Assembly (NCBI GenBank): GCA_902363375.1
Contig: CABIZX010000002.1
Span: 682,001 to 746,000, forward strand
From: Clostridiaceae bacterium
Lineage (GTDB): Bacteria > Bacillota > Clostridia > Clostridiales > Clostridiaceae
DNA: 64,000 nt
Reading direction: 5' to 3'
Both the position numbers and the translations under genes were made by a program. A model generated the notes under the pieces. The model saw nothing but the letters and a program-made list of their open reading frames with translations. It searched no databases and had not been told where the DNA came from. This document shows positions 43,272 to 52,112 of the stretch, piece after piece; within the stretch, counting starts at the first letter, position 1; each line of letters starts with the position of its first letter.

Positions 43272-43703
43272 ATGGCATGTAGACACCTTGGACAATTTTT
43301 TAAGCTGTCAATTGAATATAATATGGATGAGGTAGATTTCACTCTAGTTGCTTTAAATAGTGAATATAAACAAGGGATTGAAATATATCAGCCACAATGG
43401 TATTCACAAAGTCAGTATTATTATTTTGAAGAATTTATGGAAGAAAATAAAGTTAAAGAAAGAATCTATGCTGAGGATGAAATAACCTACGAAAAGGAAA
43501 GAATGTATTGGCTAGGATATTGCCTACAGGATTGGAGTAATAGAGCTAAGGTAACTGGAGCAGAAATTGCAGCAGCCTTAGGAGAAAAAGGAGTTAAGCA
43601 TCTAATAAGGAATTATAAAGTTTATCATACCATTGATCCTATGTATGTTTTAGAAGATTGTCAGGACTATTTAGAAATAAAATTATTTAATGGCTTTGAC
43701 TAA
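43272..43703 (+). CDS. Hypothetical protein
   Basis: 143 residues, soluble and acidic, with many Tyr (QPQWYSQSQYYYFEEFMEEN). YWLGYCLQDWSNRAKVTGAE then LGEKGVKHLIRNYKVYHTID looks like a folded helical end. The start is weak (AGGA ten bases upstream). No known domain. Confidence 0.55.
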   Translation: MACRHLGQFFKLSIEYNMDEVDFTLVALNSEYKQGIEIYQPQWYSQSQYYYFEEFMEENKVKERIYAEDEITYEKERMYWLGYCLQDWSNRAKVTGAEIAAALGEKGVKHLIRNYKVYHTIDPMYVLEDCQDYLEIKLFNGFD

Positions 43704-43807
43704 GAGGTAAATAATTAAGTTAAGTAGAAAACTTTTCAAAGGTAAGCCAGGATAGATATAAGCAGTTAGAGCTTAAATAGATTAAGAAATTGAAGATATG
43801 TTAAGTA

Positions 43808-43857
43808 AAAGGAGAGCATATGAATTTGGGAGTACATAAATTCATATGCTCTCCTTT
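43808..43857. terminator. 20-bp perfect hairpin terminator
   Basis: AAAGGAGAGCATATGAATTT (43808-43827) pairs with 43838-43857. It follows the hypothetical gene by 100 bp. The rest of the spacer 43704-44130 holds nothing else I can name. Confidence 0.75.
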
Positions 43858-44130
43858 AAATTTCTCTCTTTTTATAGCAATATAAAAGAGTTTAAGTTTT
43901 TTCATAAAAACCTCGGAAATTATTTTATAATTAATAACTATATTAGCGTGTAAAACATATTTTTATAATTATTAAAATATGTTATAATTGAGAATTCTAA
44001 ACATTTATTGTAAAATAAATAATTAAATGGTACAATTTTAATAATTATGAATTAAGTTGTCATAATTTAATAGGGTAATAGATTTAAGCTAAATAGGGGT
44101 TTAAAGTTTAACAAAAATGGGGGATAAAAA

Positions 44131-44985
44131 ATGATAAAAACTATTTATGAACTAGAGGAAGTAATTGATTTTGCATGGGAATTAAGCCAAGATAAGCTAT
44201 ATGCTACTTATCTAAGAGTAAGATCAATGGATGAGATTAGAAAAATATTAGAGAAAGCTATAAAAGTGGACAAGGAAAATGTAATAGCTTCCTATGATGA
44301 AAATGGATTACGTGGAGTTTGTGTTTATCAGTGGGACCATGAGAATAAATATGCACAAACATTACAGTTTTCAATAAAGGATGACTATGACGAAGTTGCT
44401 GATGAATTCATTGCATATCTAAGTAATGAATTACCTGGACATGAATTACACATAGGTATACCAGCTTCCAATAAAAATGCAAAGGAATATTTAGAGAAAA
44501 GGAATATAGAATGTTTAGAATCTCTTTTTGATACTAGACTATATAATTTACAATGTCCTATAAATGAAAAACATGATGGCATAGAAGAGATTACTGAAAG
44601 CAATTTTGAAGAATACGCTGCATTTCACGATAAATATGCCCTTCCTCTTGAAATGTATTATAACAGTAAAAATTTAAAAATAGATATAGATAGATTTCAT
44701 GTATTTGCTTACAGGGAAGATGGAGAAATTCATGGAGGTATTTTCACTAAGAGAGGCAAAATAATATCAGAAATTTTTGGTCTATTTATTGATGAAGAAT
44801 ATAAAAATAAAGGCATTGAAGGTATTTTAATTAATGAAGCTCTAGTGAAGCTATACAAGGAATTTGGTGAGGTAAAGGAAGTTTGTTATTTTATTGAAGA
44901 AGAGTGCACAGATGAGCTAAATTCTGCATTAGATGCAGGTTTTGAGATAAATGATAACTATAGGAGCTATAGATTTACGCTTTAG
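44131..44985 (+). CDS. GNAT-family acetyltransferase-like protein
   Basis: 284 residues, probably a double GNAT fold: residues 1-140 degenerate and 150-284 better kept. The acetyl-CoA loop region is FGLFIDEEYKNKGIEGILIN (R/Q-x-x-G-x-G/A form altered to KNKGIEG). The altered loop makes activity uncertain. RBS GGGGGAT. A truncated, decayed copy of its middle lies at 46.66-46.79 kb. Confidence 0.75.
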   Translation: MIKTIYELEEVIDFAWELSQDKLYATYLRVRSMDEIRKILEKAIKVDKENVIASYDENGLRGVCVYQWDHENKYAQTLQFSIKDDYDEVADEFIAYLSNELPGHELHIGIPASNKNAKEYLEKRNIECLESLFDTRLYNLQCPINEKHDGIEEITESNFEEYAAFHDKYALPLEMYYNSKNLKIDIDRFHVFAYREDGEIHGGIFTKRGKIISEIFGLFIDEEYKNKGIEGILINEALVKLYKEFGEVKEVCYFIEEECTDELNSALDAGFEINDNYRSYRFTL

Positions 44986-45469
44986 GCTATTTAATAGTCC
45001 TGACATTATTAATATTAAGAGTGAGGCTATAAAAATGGAATAAGCTTTCACTGCATTTTATAGTGTGTAGACAAGAAAAGATTGTGCATTTTAAGAACTA
45101 TATTTTAAGGTTAATTGGTGAATCATAGGAGGTATATTATGAATAATAGCCAATACAAAAAATTTAGTTGGATAAGTTTTGTATAAAAAAATATAAAGCT
45201 ATTTTAATTATTGTAGATAACATTAATAAAAAAGTATAGAAAATATAAGATAGATTAGTTTCTATATAAACTTATGTAAGATATTTTACGCCATTTAATT
45301 TAAAGGGTATTATAAAGCAGGAAATTTACAAAACGTATAAAAAGTGATGTAAACAAAGGGATATAGAGTGCGAATAATGCTCTTTGAAAACTGAATAATG
45401 TGGCATTGAAAATATATTATAATTTACCAAGGGTAGATTGATAAATTGGAATCTGGAGGGAAAATTTTT
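44986..45469. other. 480-bp spacer with a truncated gene start
   Basis: AGGAGG at 45128 precedes ATG 45139, which encodes only MNNSQYKKFSWISFV before a stop at 45186. It looks like the head of a deleted membrane-protein gene. Farther on, CTTTGAAAACTGAATAATG (45391) resembles the repeated promoter segments at 47.5 and 50.8 kb. Confidence 0.5.
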
Positions 45470-46048
45470 ATGAAAGCTATCTCAGCTATAGAAACTGAAA
45501 GACTGATATTAAGAAAATTTACTGAAAAAGATGTAGACGCTTTCTTTGAGATTTTAAGCGATAAAGAGGTAAATAAATTTTTACCGATGTTTCCACTTAA
45601 AGATATTGAAGAAGCAAAAAAACACTTGCAAGAACGATATCTAGTGGCAGACGGTTATCATTATGCTATTTGCTTAAAAGTAGATAATGTACCTATAGGA
45701 TTTATTAATGTAAGTGATAATGAAAGTTACGACTTCGGATATGGATTAAAAAAGGAGTTTTGGAATAAAGGGATTGTGACAGAAGCAAGCAAAGCAGTTA
45801 TAGAACAGCTTAAAAAAGATGGTATGCCTTATATTACAGCTACCCATGATGTTAAAAATCCAAGAAGTGGGGCTGTAATGAAAAAGATAGGCATGACCTA
45901 CCAATATTCATATGAGGAACAATGGCAACCAAAGGATATACTTGTAACCTTTAGAATGTATCAATTAAACTTTGATGATCAAAAAGACAGAGTATATAAG
46001 GAATACTGGAATAAGTACCCTGTCCATTTTATCGAAAAGGACGTATAA
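45470..46048 (+). CDS. GNAT acetyltransferase, RimJ/RimL type
   Basis: 192 residues from ATG 45470 (GGAGGG nine bases upstream). ETERLILRKFTEKDVDAFFE is the standard N-terminus, FGYGLKKEFWNKGIVTEASK the acetyl-CoA loop, and HDVKNPRSGAVMKKIGMTYQ the C-terminal N-x-x-S motif. Similar enzymes acetylate protein N-termini, antibiotics or polyamines; target unknown. Followed after 80 bp by a NUDIX gene. Confidence 0.88.
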   Translation: MKAISAIETERLILRKFTEKDVDAFFEILSDKEVNKFLPMFPLKDIEEAKKHLQERYLVADGYHYAICLKVDNVPIGFINVSDNESYDFGYGLKKEFWNKGIVTEASKAVIEQLKKDGMPYITATHDVKNPRSGAVMKKIGMTYQYSYEEQWQPKDILVTFRMYQLNFDDQKDRVYKEYWNKYPVHFIEKDV

Positions 46049-46128
46049 TTTCTAGCTTAGTTATGAGTTTATTATAAATACATTATTAAGTTAAAAAGAC
46101 TATATGAAATATATAGGGGTGGGTAATT

Positions 46129-46644
46129 ATGATTTTTAATTATGTACTTGGACTTAAAGAGATAAGTCAGGATAAAGTAAATATTAGTAACAGAGAGGCT
46201 ATAAGAGGAGTTATATTAAAAAAAGACAAGCTCCTTATGGTGCATACAAATAAGGGGGATTATAAATTCCCAGGTGGTGGAGCAAATAAAGGAGAAAGCC
46301 ATGAAGAAACATTAAAACGTGAGGTAGCAGAGGAAACAGGCTATATAATTAAAAATGTGAAGGATAAATTAGGAGAAATTATTGAAAGAAAACTAGATAA
46401 ATATGCAGAAGATTCTATTTTTCAGATGACTTCACATTACTACTTGTGTGAAATATCCAATGAAAAGACTAATCAAAATCTAGATAACTATGAAGAAGAA
46501 TTAGGTTTTCAAGGCGAATGGATTCAGATAGATGAAGCTATTAAATTGAATGAAGAGATAATTGATAAGGATGATGAGAGTAAAAATCCTTGGGTTTATA
46601 GAGAAACTCAAGTTCTAAAAGACATAAAAAAATATTTTTATTAA
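46129..46644 (+). CDS. NUDIX hydrolase
   Basis: 171 residues. The box GGGANKGESHEETLKREVAE, ETGY is complete. REAIRGVILKKDKLLMVHTN, KGDYKFPGG precedes it. A long C-terminal part includes QGEWIQIDEAIKLNEEII. Substrate unknown; probably a nucleotide or nucleoside diphosphate derivative. RBS GGGGTGG. Confidence 0.88.
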   Translation: MIFNYVLGLKEISQDKVNISNREAIRGVILKKDKLLMVHTNKGDYKFPGGGANKGESHEETLKREVAEETGYIIKNVKDKLGEIIERKLDKYAEDSIFQMTSHYYLCEISNEKTNQNLDNYEEELGFQGEWIQIDEAIKLNEEIIDKDDESKNPWVYRETQVLKDIKKYFY

Positions 46645-46659
46645 TATGACTCCCTATAA

Positions 46660-46786
46660 AAATGTATTATAACAGTAAAAATTTTTAAATAGATATGGAG
46701 AGATTTCGTGTATTTGCTTATAGGCAGGATGGAGCAATTCATATCTATGAAACTATGGTAAAATTATACAGTAGATTTAGTTAAAT
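46660..46786 (+). pseudogene. Decayed partial copy of the 44.1-kb GNAT gene
   Basis: Reads KMYYNSKNF, stop, IDMERFRVFAYRQDGAIH, then jumps to YETMVKLYSRFS. The intact gene has EMYYNSKNLKIDIDRFHVFA, YREDGEIH and, 36 residues later, NEALVKLYKEFG. So this is a duplicate with an internal deletion and an in-frame stop. Confidence 0.8.
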
Positions 46787-46827
46787 AAAAGTATATGTAT
46801 TCTGTCATATTTGAAAGGAGAAAGAAA

Positions 46828-47268
46828 ATGGAAAATGTTCGTATTTATGAAATTCCTACTTGCAAGATGGTAGCCTCTAAGTGTGGTATGTTTGGTGATG
46901 GTAAACTTGAACAATTTGATGAATGGTTCAGTGCCTTGCCTAGAACAATGTTCCCCAAAGATTTTATGCTATATGACAATGAAAAGGGTGGATTTATATG
47001 GTATTACATGTACAGTGAAGGTATGAATGTACCTGATGATTTTAGTATCATTGATTTCCCAGGGGGCTTATATGCTGTGGCTTCTGAAATAGATGGACAA
47101 GATTCTTCAGAAGTTATAGGCGTCATAAAAAATTTTATTAAGGAAAAAGGTTGCTTTATAGAAGATAGTTCTCGTGCATACTTAGGTAATATTCCAACTC
47201 CACCATCCGCTAGTAAAGCCATGGGATATAATCAAATGGATTATTATGTTCCAATAAAAATTAAATAA
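46828..47268 (+). CDS. GyrI-like/effector-binding small-molecule protein
   Basis: 146 residues from ATG 46828 (AAAGGAG). VRIYEIPTCKMVASKCGMFG, then LYDNEKGGFIWYYMYSEGMN and FPGGLYAVASEIDG fit the GyrI-like/AraC effector-binding fold without a DNA-binding domain. A paralogue is at 57753 (VRIIEIPKMKVVTSG, FSFGLYAVAVCID). Such proteins bind or hydrolyse drugs and toxins. Monocistronic. Confidence 0.75.
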   Translation: MENVRIYEIPTCKMVASKCGMFGDGKLEQFDEWFSALPRTMFPKDFMLYDNEKGGFIWYYMYSEGMNVPDDFSIIDFPGGLYAVASEIDGQDSSEVIGVIKNFIKEKGCFIEDSSRAYLGNIPTPPSASKAMGYNQMDYYVPIKIK

Positions 47269-47708
47269 TATACATCAAATAAGTATAATTCTTAATGTAT
47301 ATTATTCTTATAAAGTTATTTAAAGGATGAAGAAATGGCCCAATGGTATGATAATTTTAAAAATGGTGCTATTCGATAGAATATAAGTAAAACCATATCA
47401 ATAAATTAAATTTATCGAGAAAAATAAATAACATTAATATATTACCTAAATAAAAAATTAAGTATATACCGTATTGTTGAAAAAGGAATATGTGGTATTT
47501 TTGTTTTACAATTTGTAGATATTGTTAATTAGTTAAGGAAAATTTATTCTTTGAAAATTGAACAGTACGGTGTTTACAAATTATGCTATAATTAACTCAT
47601 AATAGTGTTATTGTGAGAGTTAGCTAATTATTAAACTGCTCGATAAATAGGATTTTGCAAGTTGGTTTTAGAGATATAAATCAAAATAAATTACAAGAGG
47701 TGAAACAT
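47269..47708. other. 440-bp spacer with hairpin and promoter-segment repeats
   Basis: No intact gene. ATG 47335 gives a 14-codon stub, MAQWYDNFKNGAIR. 47466-47498 is a hairpin of the ATACCGTATT family. 47508-47568 is a direct copy of 50834-50894 and ends in a promoter-like region (TTTACA at 47574, TATAAT at 47588). Confidence 0.55.
47466..47498. repeat. Hairpin family copy A
   Basis: ATACCGTATT (47466) and AATATGTGGTAT (47487) followed by TTTTTG. Confidence 0.7.
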
Positions 47709-48755
47709 ATGAGAAAAACGCTTCAGGATGTGGCAAGCTATTTGAAGAAAATTATGGTGCCCGAAACGCACGAAGCATATGCGATCAATCCTTTATATAC
47801 AAATGTTTCAGTTGAAGAGAGCATACGTGAGGGCGTTCTGGCATTCAGAGCCTTTTTGGTTCGGCTTTACGATATTTTATACACCAAAGGTAATGTCTAT
47901 GATAATAGCAAAAAAGTTGCCCATGAATATGAAAACCGCACCACGCTTTCGGTGTATTATCCGTTCCTGCACAATGTAAGCACCATACTAATGAACATAG
48001 GTTATCATGGCATTCCAGCTGAAAATGCGCAATCTCTCGCCTGTGGAAATACTATATTCAATGAAAAGCTGTCTGTTACCAAAAACCTTGAATGTCTTAG
48101 GTTTCTGGCGGATTGCGGTATTTGCATTGACGGCATAGATATAAATGAAAAAAAGCAAAACCTGTCAGACATCAAAAACATAAAGATTACATATCCAGAT
48201 AATCCCACTATGCTGACAGGTCTAAAGGTCATGGCAATCGCCGAGATAGACCATGGCACCCTGGTCAATCAGGATGTTTTTTTGCGTTGTGATTACAGGA
48301 TATTGAAAAAGGATGGAACTGATGTGCTTTCTATCGTGCAGGATACGATAAAGCCTTTATCCGCAGATGTACAGGATTTCATTCTGAAACTGCATCAGCG
48401 CTATCTGGATAAAGGACTTACCTGCATCGTGGAAGTAAAAGGGTTTCATATCTATATGAAGTATTGTTATAAACGGAAAGATTTATGGGGGATTAACGCT
48501 TCCCTCAACAACAGCTATCATATCAATGTGAAATCGACAAAGACGCACGAATACACTGACATCATCAAAACGTTTCCTCCAATTTTGCAGGAACTGATTG
48601 CAAAGGGATATGGATGCGGCAGAAAAAGAGAAATCGGGCATTGTGATGGCGGCTGTCGTGGACTTACCATATCGTTGGACGATTCTGTTTTAGATATACG
48701 AGATTACATTGAAACATGGTTTGATCAAGAATTGTCATGCTTGCAAAAGAAATAA
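47709..48755 (+). CDS. Unrecognised 348-residue protein of higher GC
   Basis: 348 residues from ATG 47709 (AAGAGGTGA). The G+C and codon use (many GCG, CGG, CTG, CTG-rich stretches) differ sharply from every neighbour, suggesting recent transfer. It is soluble. The C-terminus has a Cys-rich motif, GYGCGRKREIGHCDGGCRGL (Cys 303, 312, 316) plus Cys 344, that could bind metal. The N-terminal 100 residues are helical. No domain recognised. Confidence 0.7.
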   Translation: MRKTLQDVASYLKKIMVPETHEAYAINPLYTNVSVEESIREGVLAFRAFLVRLYDILYTKGNVYDNSKKVAHEYENRTTLSVYYPFLHNVSTILMNIGYHGIPAENAQSLACGNTIFNEKLSVTKNLECLRFLADCGICIDGIDINEKKQNLSDIKNIKITYPDNPTMLTGLKVMAIAEIDHGTLVNQDVFLRCDYRILKKDGTDVLSIVQDTIKPLSADVQDFILKLHQRYLDKGLTCIVEVKGFHIYMKYCYKRKDLWGINASLNNSYHINVKSTKTHEYTDIIKTFPPILQELIAKGYGCGRKREIGHCDGGCRGLTISLDDSVLDIRDYIETWFDQELSCLQKK

Positions 48756-49247
48756 ACATTTTATTCATTTCATCTTTCAAACATAGCACGACAAATTCCA
48801 ATTTAGCGATTAGAATTCGAAGAACAATCTTGATATATTATGAAAAAATTAAATACTAAATTATTGGGAATACCATACTATTCAAAGTTGAATATGCGGT
48901 ATTTTTAATTCGCAATTCAAGGAAAAGGTGAATTAAGGGAGTTAAAGGACTTGCCTTAACAATCCGTTTATTTTTAATACTCTTTTAAATATATGATTTA
49001 CCAATACGTTGAGAGTCATAGCTTTTTATTAACTGAAATATTAAAAAAATATGATCAAGTATATACGTATAATTGCCATTTAATATAAGGTTTTAGTTTA
49101 TAACAGATGTGATATAAAAAAAGAATATAGTTATTAATTTAGAGAGTTTACATAATAATATATTATATAGTATGGAAAAATTGATTTAAAATAACTATTC
49201 ATAATGATGTATCTAAGAAAAAATATTATGGAATGGGAGTGTATCAA
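48756..49247. other. 490-bp spacer
   Basis: No gene. Contains hairpin family copy B at 48869-48905 (AATACCATACTATTC, GAATATGCGGTATT, TTT). Confidence 0.6.
48869..48905. repeat. Hairpin family copy B
   Basis: AATACCATACTATTC pairs with GAATATGCGGTATT, then TTT and the shared tail AATTCGCAATTCAA. Confidence 0.75.
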
Positions 49248-49487
49248 TTGGCAAAATTACTAATTTGGATTATATCTATGCCTGTTATAATCGCACTAAT
49301 ATTTGCTATAATATATCCAGAAAAAAATTTGATGTTTGGTCGCAGATGGCAATATAAAAATAAGGATTTAGAACCTAGTGAAGCTGCAATTAAATATACA
49401 CGAATATCTTCAATTATCTGTTTAATTATATTTGTAATAATATTAATTGCTTTAACCATAAATATTGGATTAAGGGCAACCACATAG
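49248..49487 (+). CDS. Small membrane protein (DUF6199-like)
   Basis: 79 residues from TTG 49248 (GGGAGTG six bases upstream). Two helices (4-22, 52-75) flank FGRRWQYKNKDLEPSEAAIK, YTRISS, a pattern of DUF6199-like small membrane proteins. Function unknown. The family name is from memory. Confidence 0.6.
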   Translation: MAKLLIWIISMPVIIALIFAIIYPEKNLMFGRRWQYKNKDLEPSEAAIKYTRISSIICLIIFVIILIALTINIGLRATT

Positions 49488-49561
49488 AAGAAGTTCTACT
49501 TAACTTTGTATATAATAATTCCAATTAAATAAGAGAGGTTAAGGATTTAATTAAGAATAAA

Positions 49562-49593
49562 GCACACTATTTTTAGCGAGATGGGTGCTTTTT
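49562..49593 (+). terminator. Degenerate terminator shared with 53031-53061
   Basis: GCACACTATTTTTAGCGAGA then TGGGTGCTTTTTTCTTT. The 53-kb copy has an intact GCACC/GGTGC stem; here the left arm is mutated. Both are followed by CATCAACTTNTATATGAATT. Confidence 0.6.
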
Positions 49594-49745
49594 TCTTTGC
49601 CATCAACTTATATATGAATTTCAAATATAGTATAATTAACCTATACTGTATTATTTTGCGATTTGAGTTAAATAGAAATTTACGGAATGTATTTAATTCT
49701 TTGGAAAAGACAAAAAAGATAAACTAAGAAAGTAGGAGAATTAAC

Positions 49746-50312
49746 ATGGGGAATATGAACCTTTTATTGGTGAAGCACAGTCATATGGAAAGTGAGCGAA
49801 TCATTTTACGTCCAGTTTCACTTGATGATGCTGAGGATATGTATGAATATACATCAGATGAAGAAACAACACGCTTTATTTATGACCAACACACAGATAT
49901 AAACAAAACAAAGAGCTTAATAGCTAACTATTTTATGAAGGAACCAATAGGTAAATATGCAATTTTATTAAAGGAAAACAATAAAATGATTGGGATTATT
50001 GAGTTCAGAGTACATGAACATAACAATAGTGGAGAAATAGGTTATACATTAAATAGGCATTTTTGGGGGAAGGGTTACATGACAGAAGCAGGGCAGTTAA
50101 TACTGAAATTAGCCTTTAATATACTAGGTTTAGAACGAGTATTTGGAGAATGTGATGTTAGGAATGGTGCTTCAGGAAAAGTATTGAGTCGTTTAGGAAT
50201 GACCCATGAAGGTACACTTCGTAGAGATCATATGATAAAGGGGTTTCTAACAGATACTGAACATTACTCTATATTAAAGGATGAATATTTAAATAAGAAG
50301 GTAATCAACTAG
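49746..50312 (+). CDS. GNAT acetyltransferase, RimJ/RimL type
   Basis: 188 residues, RBS AGGAG. ESERIILRPVSLDDAEDMYE, then EIGYTLNRHFWGKGYMTEAG as the acetyl-CoA loop and CDVRNGASGKVLSRLGMTHE at the C-terminus. Good active-fold copy. The 250 bp upstream holds the head of a deleted DUF6440 gene (TTTGGAAAAGACAAAAAAGA at 49702), and the 3' end of this gene is duplicated at 53.61 kb. Confidence 0.88.
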   Translation: MGNMNLLLVKHSHMESERIILRPVSLDDAEDMYEYTSDEETTRFIYDQHTDINKTKSLIANYFMKEPIGKYAILLKENNKMIGIIEFRVHEHNNSGEIGYTLNRHFWGKGYMTEAGQLILKLAFNILGLERVFGECDVRNGASGKVLSRLGMTHEGTLRRDHMIKGFLTDTEHYSILKDEYLNKKVIN

Positions 50313-50332
50313 TAACCTTAGTGGTTACTAGT
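50308..50332 (+). terminator. 10-bp hairpin over the stop codon
   Basis: ACTAGTAACC (50308-50317) pairs with GGTTACTAGT (50323-50332); no T-run. Confidence 0.45.
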
Positions 50333-50513
50333 GATCTATACAGAAATGGGTGGTTTAACTGCCCGTTTTGTTTTATTAGTTTCTTGTAGGGCAAAAGCAA
50401 TAAACTAGTTAAGCATAAAATTTTAATTGTAATCTTAATAAATTTTAGAATGTATAATTCTGAGATTGTGAAAGAAAAATGCAATATGCTTAGTTGAATG
50501 GAGAGGTGCTTTG

Positions 50514-50805
50514 ATGAAAAGTTTTGGGAAAAGAAATTATAACCTTGAATATAAGAAGAGAAAAGGTGTCTACGGAATTATTCAAGATTGAGATGGAAAG
50601 TTTTTAGTGGTGAAGGACGAAGACAATAATTTTTTTTTGTGGGAGGAAAAATTGAACTAGGTGAAGATCCAGTAGAAGCAATTTGCAGAGAAGCACTAGA
50701 AGAAACGGGATGCCAAGTTAAGGTAAATAATTTTATAGGTATTGCTGAAAAACATTGAGTTTCAGAAAAATATCCCAAATGGTCTCAGCATAATATAGGG
50801 GTGTT
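50514..50805 (+). pseudogene. NUDIX hydrolase pseudogene
   Basis: MKSFGKRNYNLEYKKRKGVY, GIIQD, stop, DGKFLVVKDEDNNFFL, frameshift in a T-run, then VGGKIELGEDPVEAICREAL, EETG, CQVKVNNFIGIAEKH, stop. The NUDIX box is readable but two stops and a frameshift break the gene, and a half hairpin of the repeat family follows at 50804. Confidence 0.85.
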
Positions 50806-50833
50806 CAATGCTGAATATGCGATATTTTTATTT

Positions 50834-50894
50834 CACAATTTGTAGATATTGTCAATTAGTTACGGAAAATTTATTCTTTGAAAATTAAATGGTA
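50834..50894 (+). repeat. Repeated upstream segment, copy 2
   Basis: Over 90 percent identical to 47508-47568: ACAATTTGTAGATATTGT, AATTAGTTA, GGAAAATTTATTCTTTGAAA. Each lies 100-140 bp before a gene and just before promoter-like TATAAT. Confidence 0.75.
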
Positions 50895-50998
50895 CAGTAT
50901 TTATAAAATATATTATAATTAAATACAAATTGTTATATAATGCTAAGTGAAAATTATAATTATTTTAAGTGATATATGTACTTAGGAGGATTTGTTAA

Positions 50999-51445
50999 AT
51001 GATAAAAATAGAAAATTTAAATAACATTAGCAATAAAGATATAGATGAAATATTAGATACATGGGAATCATCGGTAAGAGCAACCCATACTTTTTTAAGT
51101 GAAGATGACATAATATCAATAAAGTCTCAAGTTATAGAAGGGGTTAAACAAGTTAGTAAACTTTTATGCGTAAGAGATAAAAAAGGTATTATAAAAGCCT
51201 TTATGGGAATACATGATTTTAAAATTGAAATGTTATTTGTAAGTAATGAAAGTAGAGGAAAAGGAATTGGCAAAAGGCTTGTAGAACATGCAATAGAAGA
51301 CTTAAAGGTAAATTATGTAGATGTAAATGAACAAAACCCACAAGCAGTAGGATTTTATGAACACATAGGATTTCAAATTTTTAAGAAATCTAAGTTTGAT
51401 GAACAAGGTAATCCATTCCCTATATTTCATATGAAATTAAAATAA
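50999..51445 (+). CDS. GNAT acetyltransferase
   Basis: 148 residues. IKAFMGIHDFKIEMLFVSNE, then SRGKGIGKRLVEHAIEDLKV is the acetyl-CoA site (R-G-K-G-I-G), and VNEQNPQAVGFYEHIGFQIF the C-terminal strand-helix. Compact standard GNAT. RBS AGGAGG. Its upstream region is the repeated segment at 50834. Confidence 0.88.
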   Translation: MIKIENLNNISNKDIDEILDTWESSVRATHTFLSEDDIISIKSQVIEGVKQVSKLLCVRDKKGIIKAFMGIHDFKIEMLFVSNESRGKGIGKRLVEHAIEDLKVNYVDVNEQNPQAVGFYEHIGFQIFKKSKFDEQGNPFPIFHMKLK

Positions 51446-51960
51446 TAATGCAAGTTATAATATTATTAGATAAATAGAGATAGATCAATAAATTTCAATA
51501 TTATTACTATATTTTTAGTTCATCAAAATATATTTTATTATCCTCGATGATTTAATATATTACAAAGATAAAATTAAATATTAAATTAGGAGAATACCGT
51601 ATTATTCAAAACTGAATATACGGTATTTTTAATTCGCAATTCAAATAAAAAGCGATGTAATCAACTATATGATCTATTAGAAGTCCCTTATCAACTTGAT
51701 AAAAGGTATGACTTATTTGAAATAGAATTTCCATCTTGTATTCAAAAATATTCTATTTAAGAAAAAGATAGGATATAATATATATCAATCATATAACAAT
51801 GGATCATTTAAAGTAATAATAGGCTACCAATGAGATTTGGCAAAGATAGTGATTTTGATCTTGCTTATCAATGTCCATACTGTAATAAGAAATTTAATTA
51901 AATATAATATATTATATTAATAATAAATATATCAGTACTAATATTTAATATCATATATGC
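51446..51960. other. 515-bp spacer with gene relics
   Basis: Contains hairpin copy C (51593-51630), a decayed frame DLLEVPYQLDKRYDLFEIEF then PSCIQKYSI ending at 51760, and a 23-residue ORF at 51830-51901, MRFGKDSDFDLAYQCPYCNK, KFN, with one CxxC. None looks like an intact gene. Confidence 0.5.
51593..51630. repeat. Hairpin family copy C
   Basis: AATACCGTATTATTC and GAATATACGGTATT, then TTT and AATTCGCAATTCAA, the same tail as copy B. Confidence 0.75.
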
Positions 51961-52080
51961 AAGGAGGTGAACTCTATGAAGAGAATCAAGCGAATTAACT
52001 ACTCGGTGCAGTTGATATAATCTGATGGCAGATTGTACCGAGATATAATAATTTGTTATCAGCAAACTGCACTGCTTTTC
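51961..52080 (+). promoter_or_regulatory. Leader-peptide attenuator of the methyltransferase gene
   Basis: A leader ORF is followed by mutually exclusive stems. Segment A (CTCGGTGCAGTT, 52002-52013) can pair with B (ACCGAG, 52037-52042, helped by TCTG/CAGA) or with C (AACTGCAC, 52065-52072). A:C is followed by TGCTTTTC and resembles a terminator or RBS-sequestering stem; A:B would prevent it. A lies inside the leader ORF, so a ribosome stalled there frees B and C. This is the logic of erm- and cat-type attenuators. Confidence 0.6.
51976..52020 (+). CDS. 14-residue leader peptide
   Basis: MKRIKRINYSVQLI with a near-perfect Shine-Dalgarno AAGGAGGTGA ending six bases before the ATG, far stronger than the site of the gene it precedes. 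The stop at 52018 lies within the first arm of the attenuator. The short basic peptide fits a ribosome-stalling sensor of an antibiotic or of slow translation. Confidence 0.65.
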   Translation: MKRIKRINYSVQLI

Positions 52081-52112
52081 ATCAATATAAATTATGAAAA
52101 GAGGGCGATTGT

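Noticed and set aside
45384..45410. TTTGAAAACTGAATAATG resembling a pre-rRNA leader or 16S-23S spacer
   Set aside because: No rRNA sequence follows; the motif recurs as part of the archipelago promoter segments.
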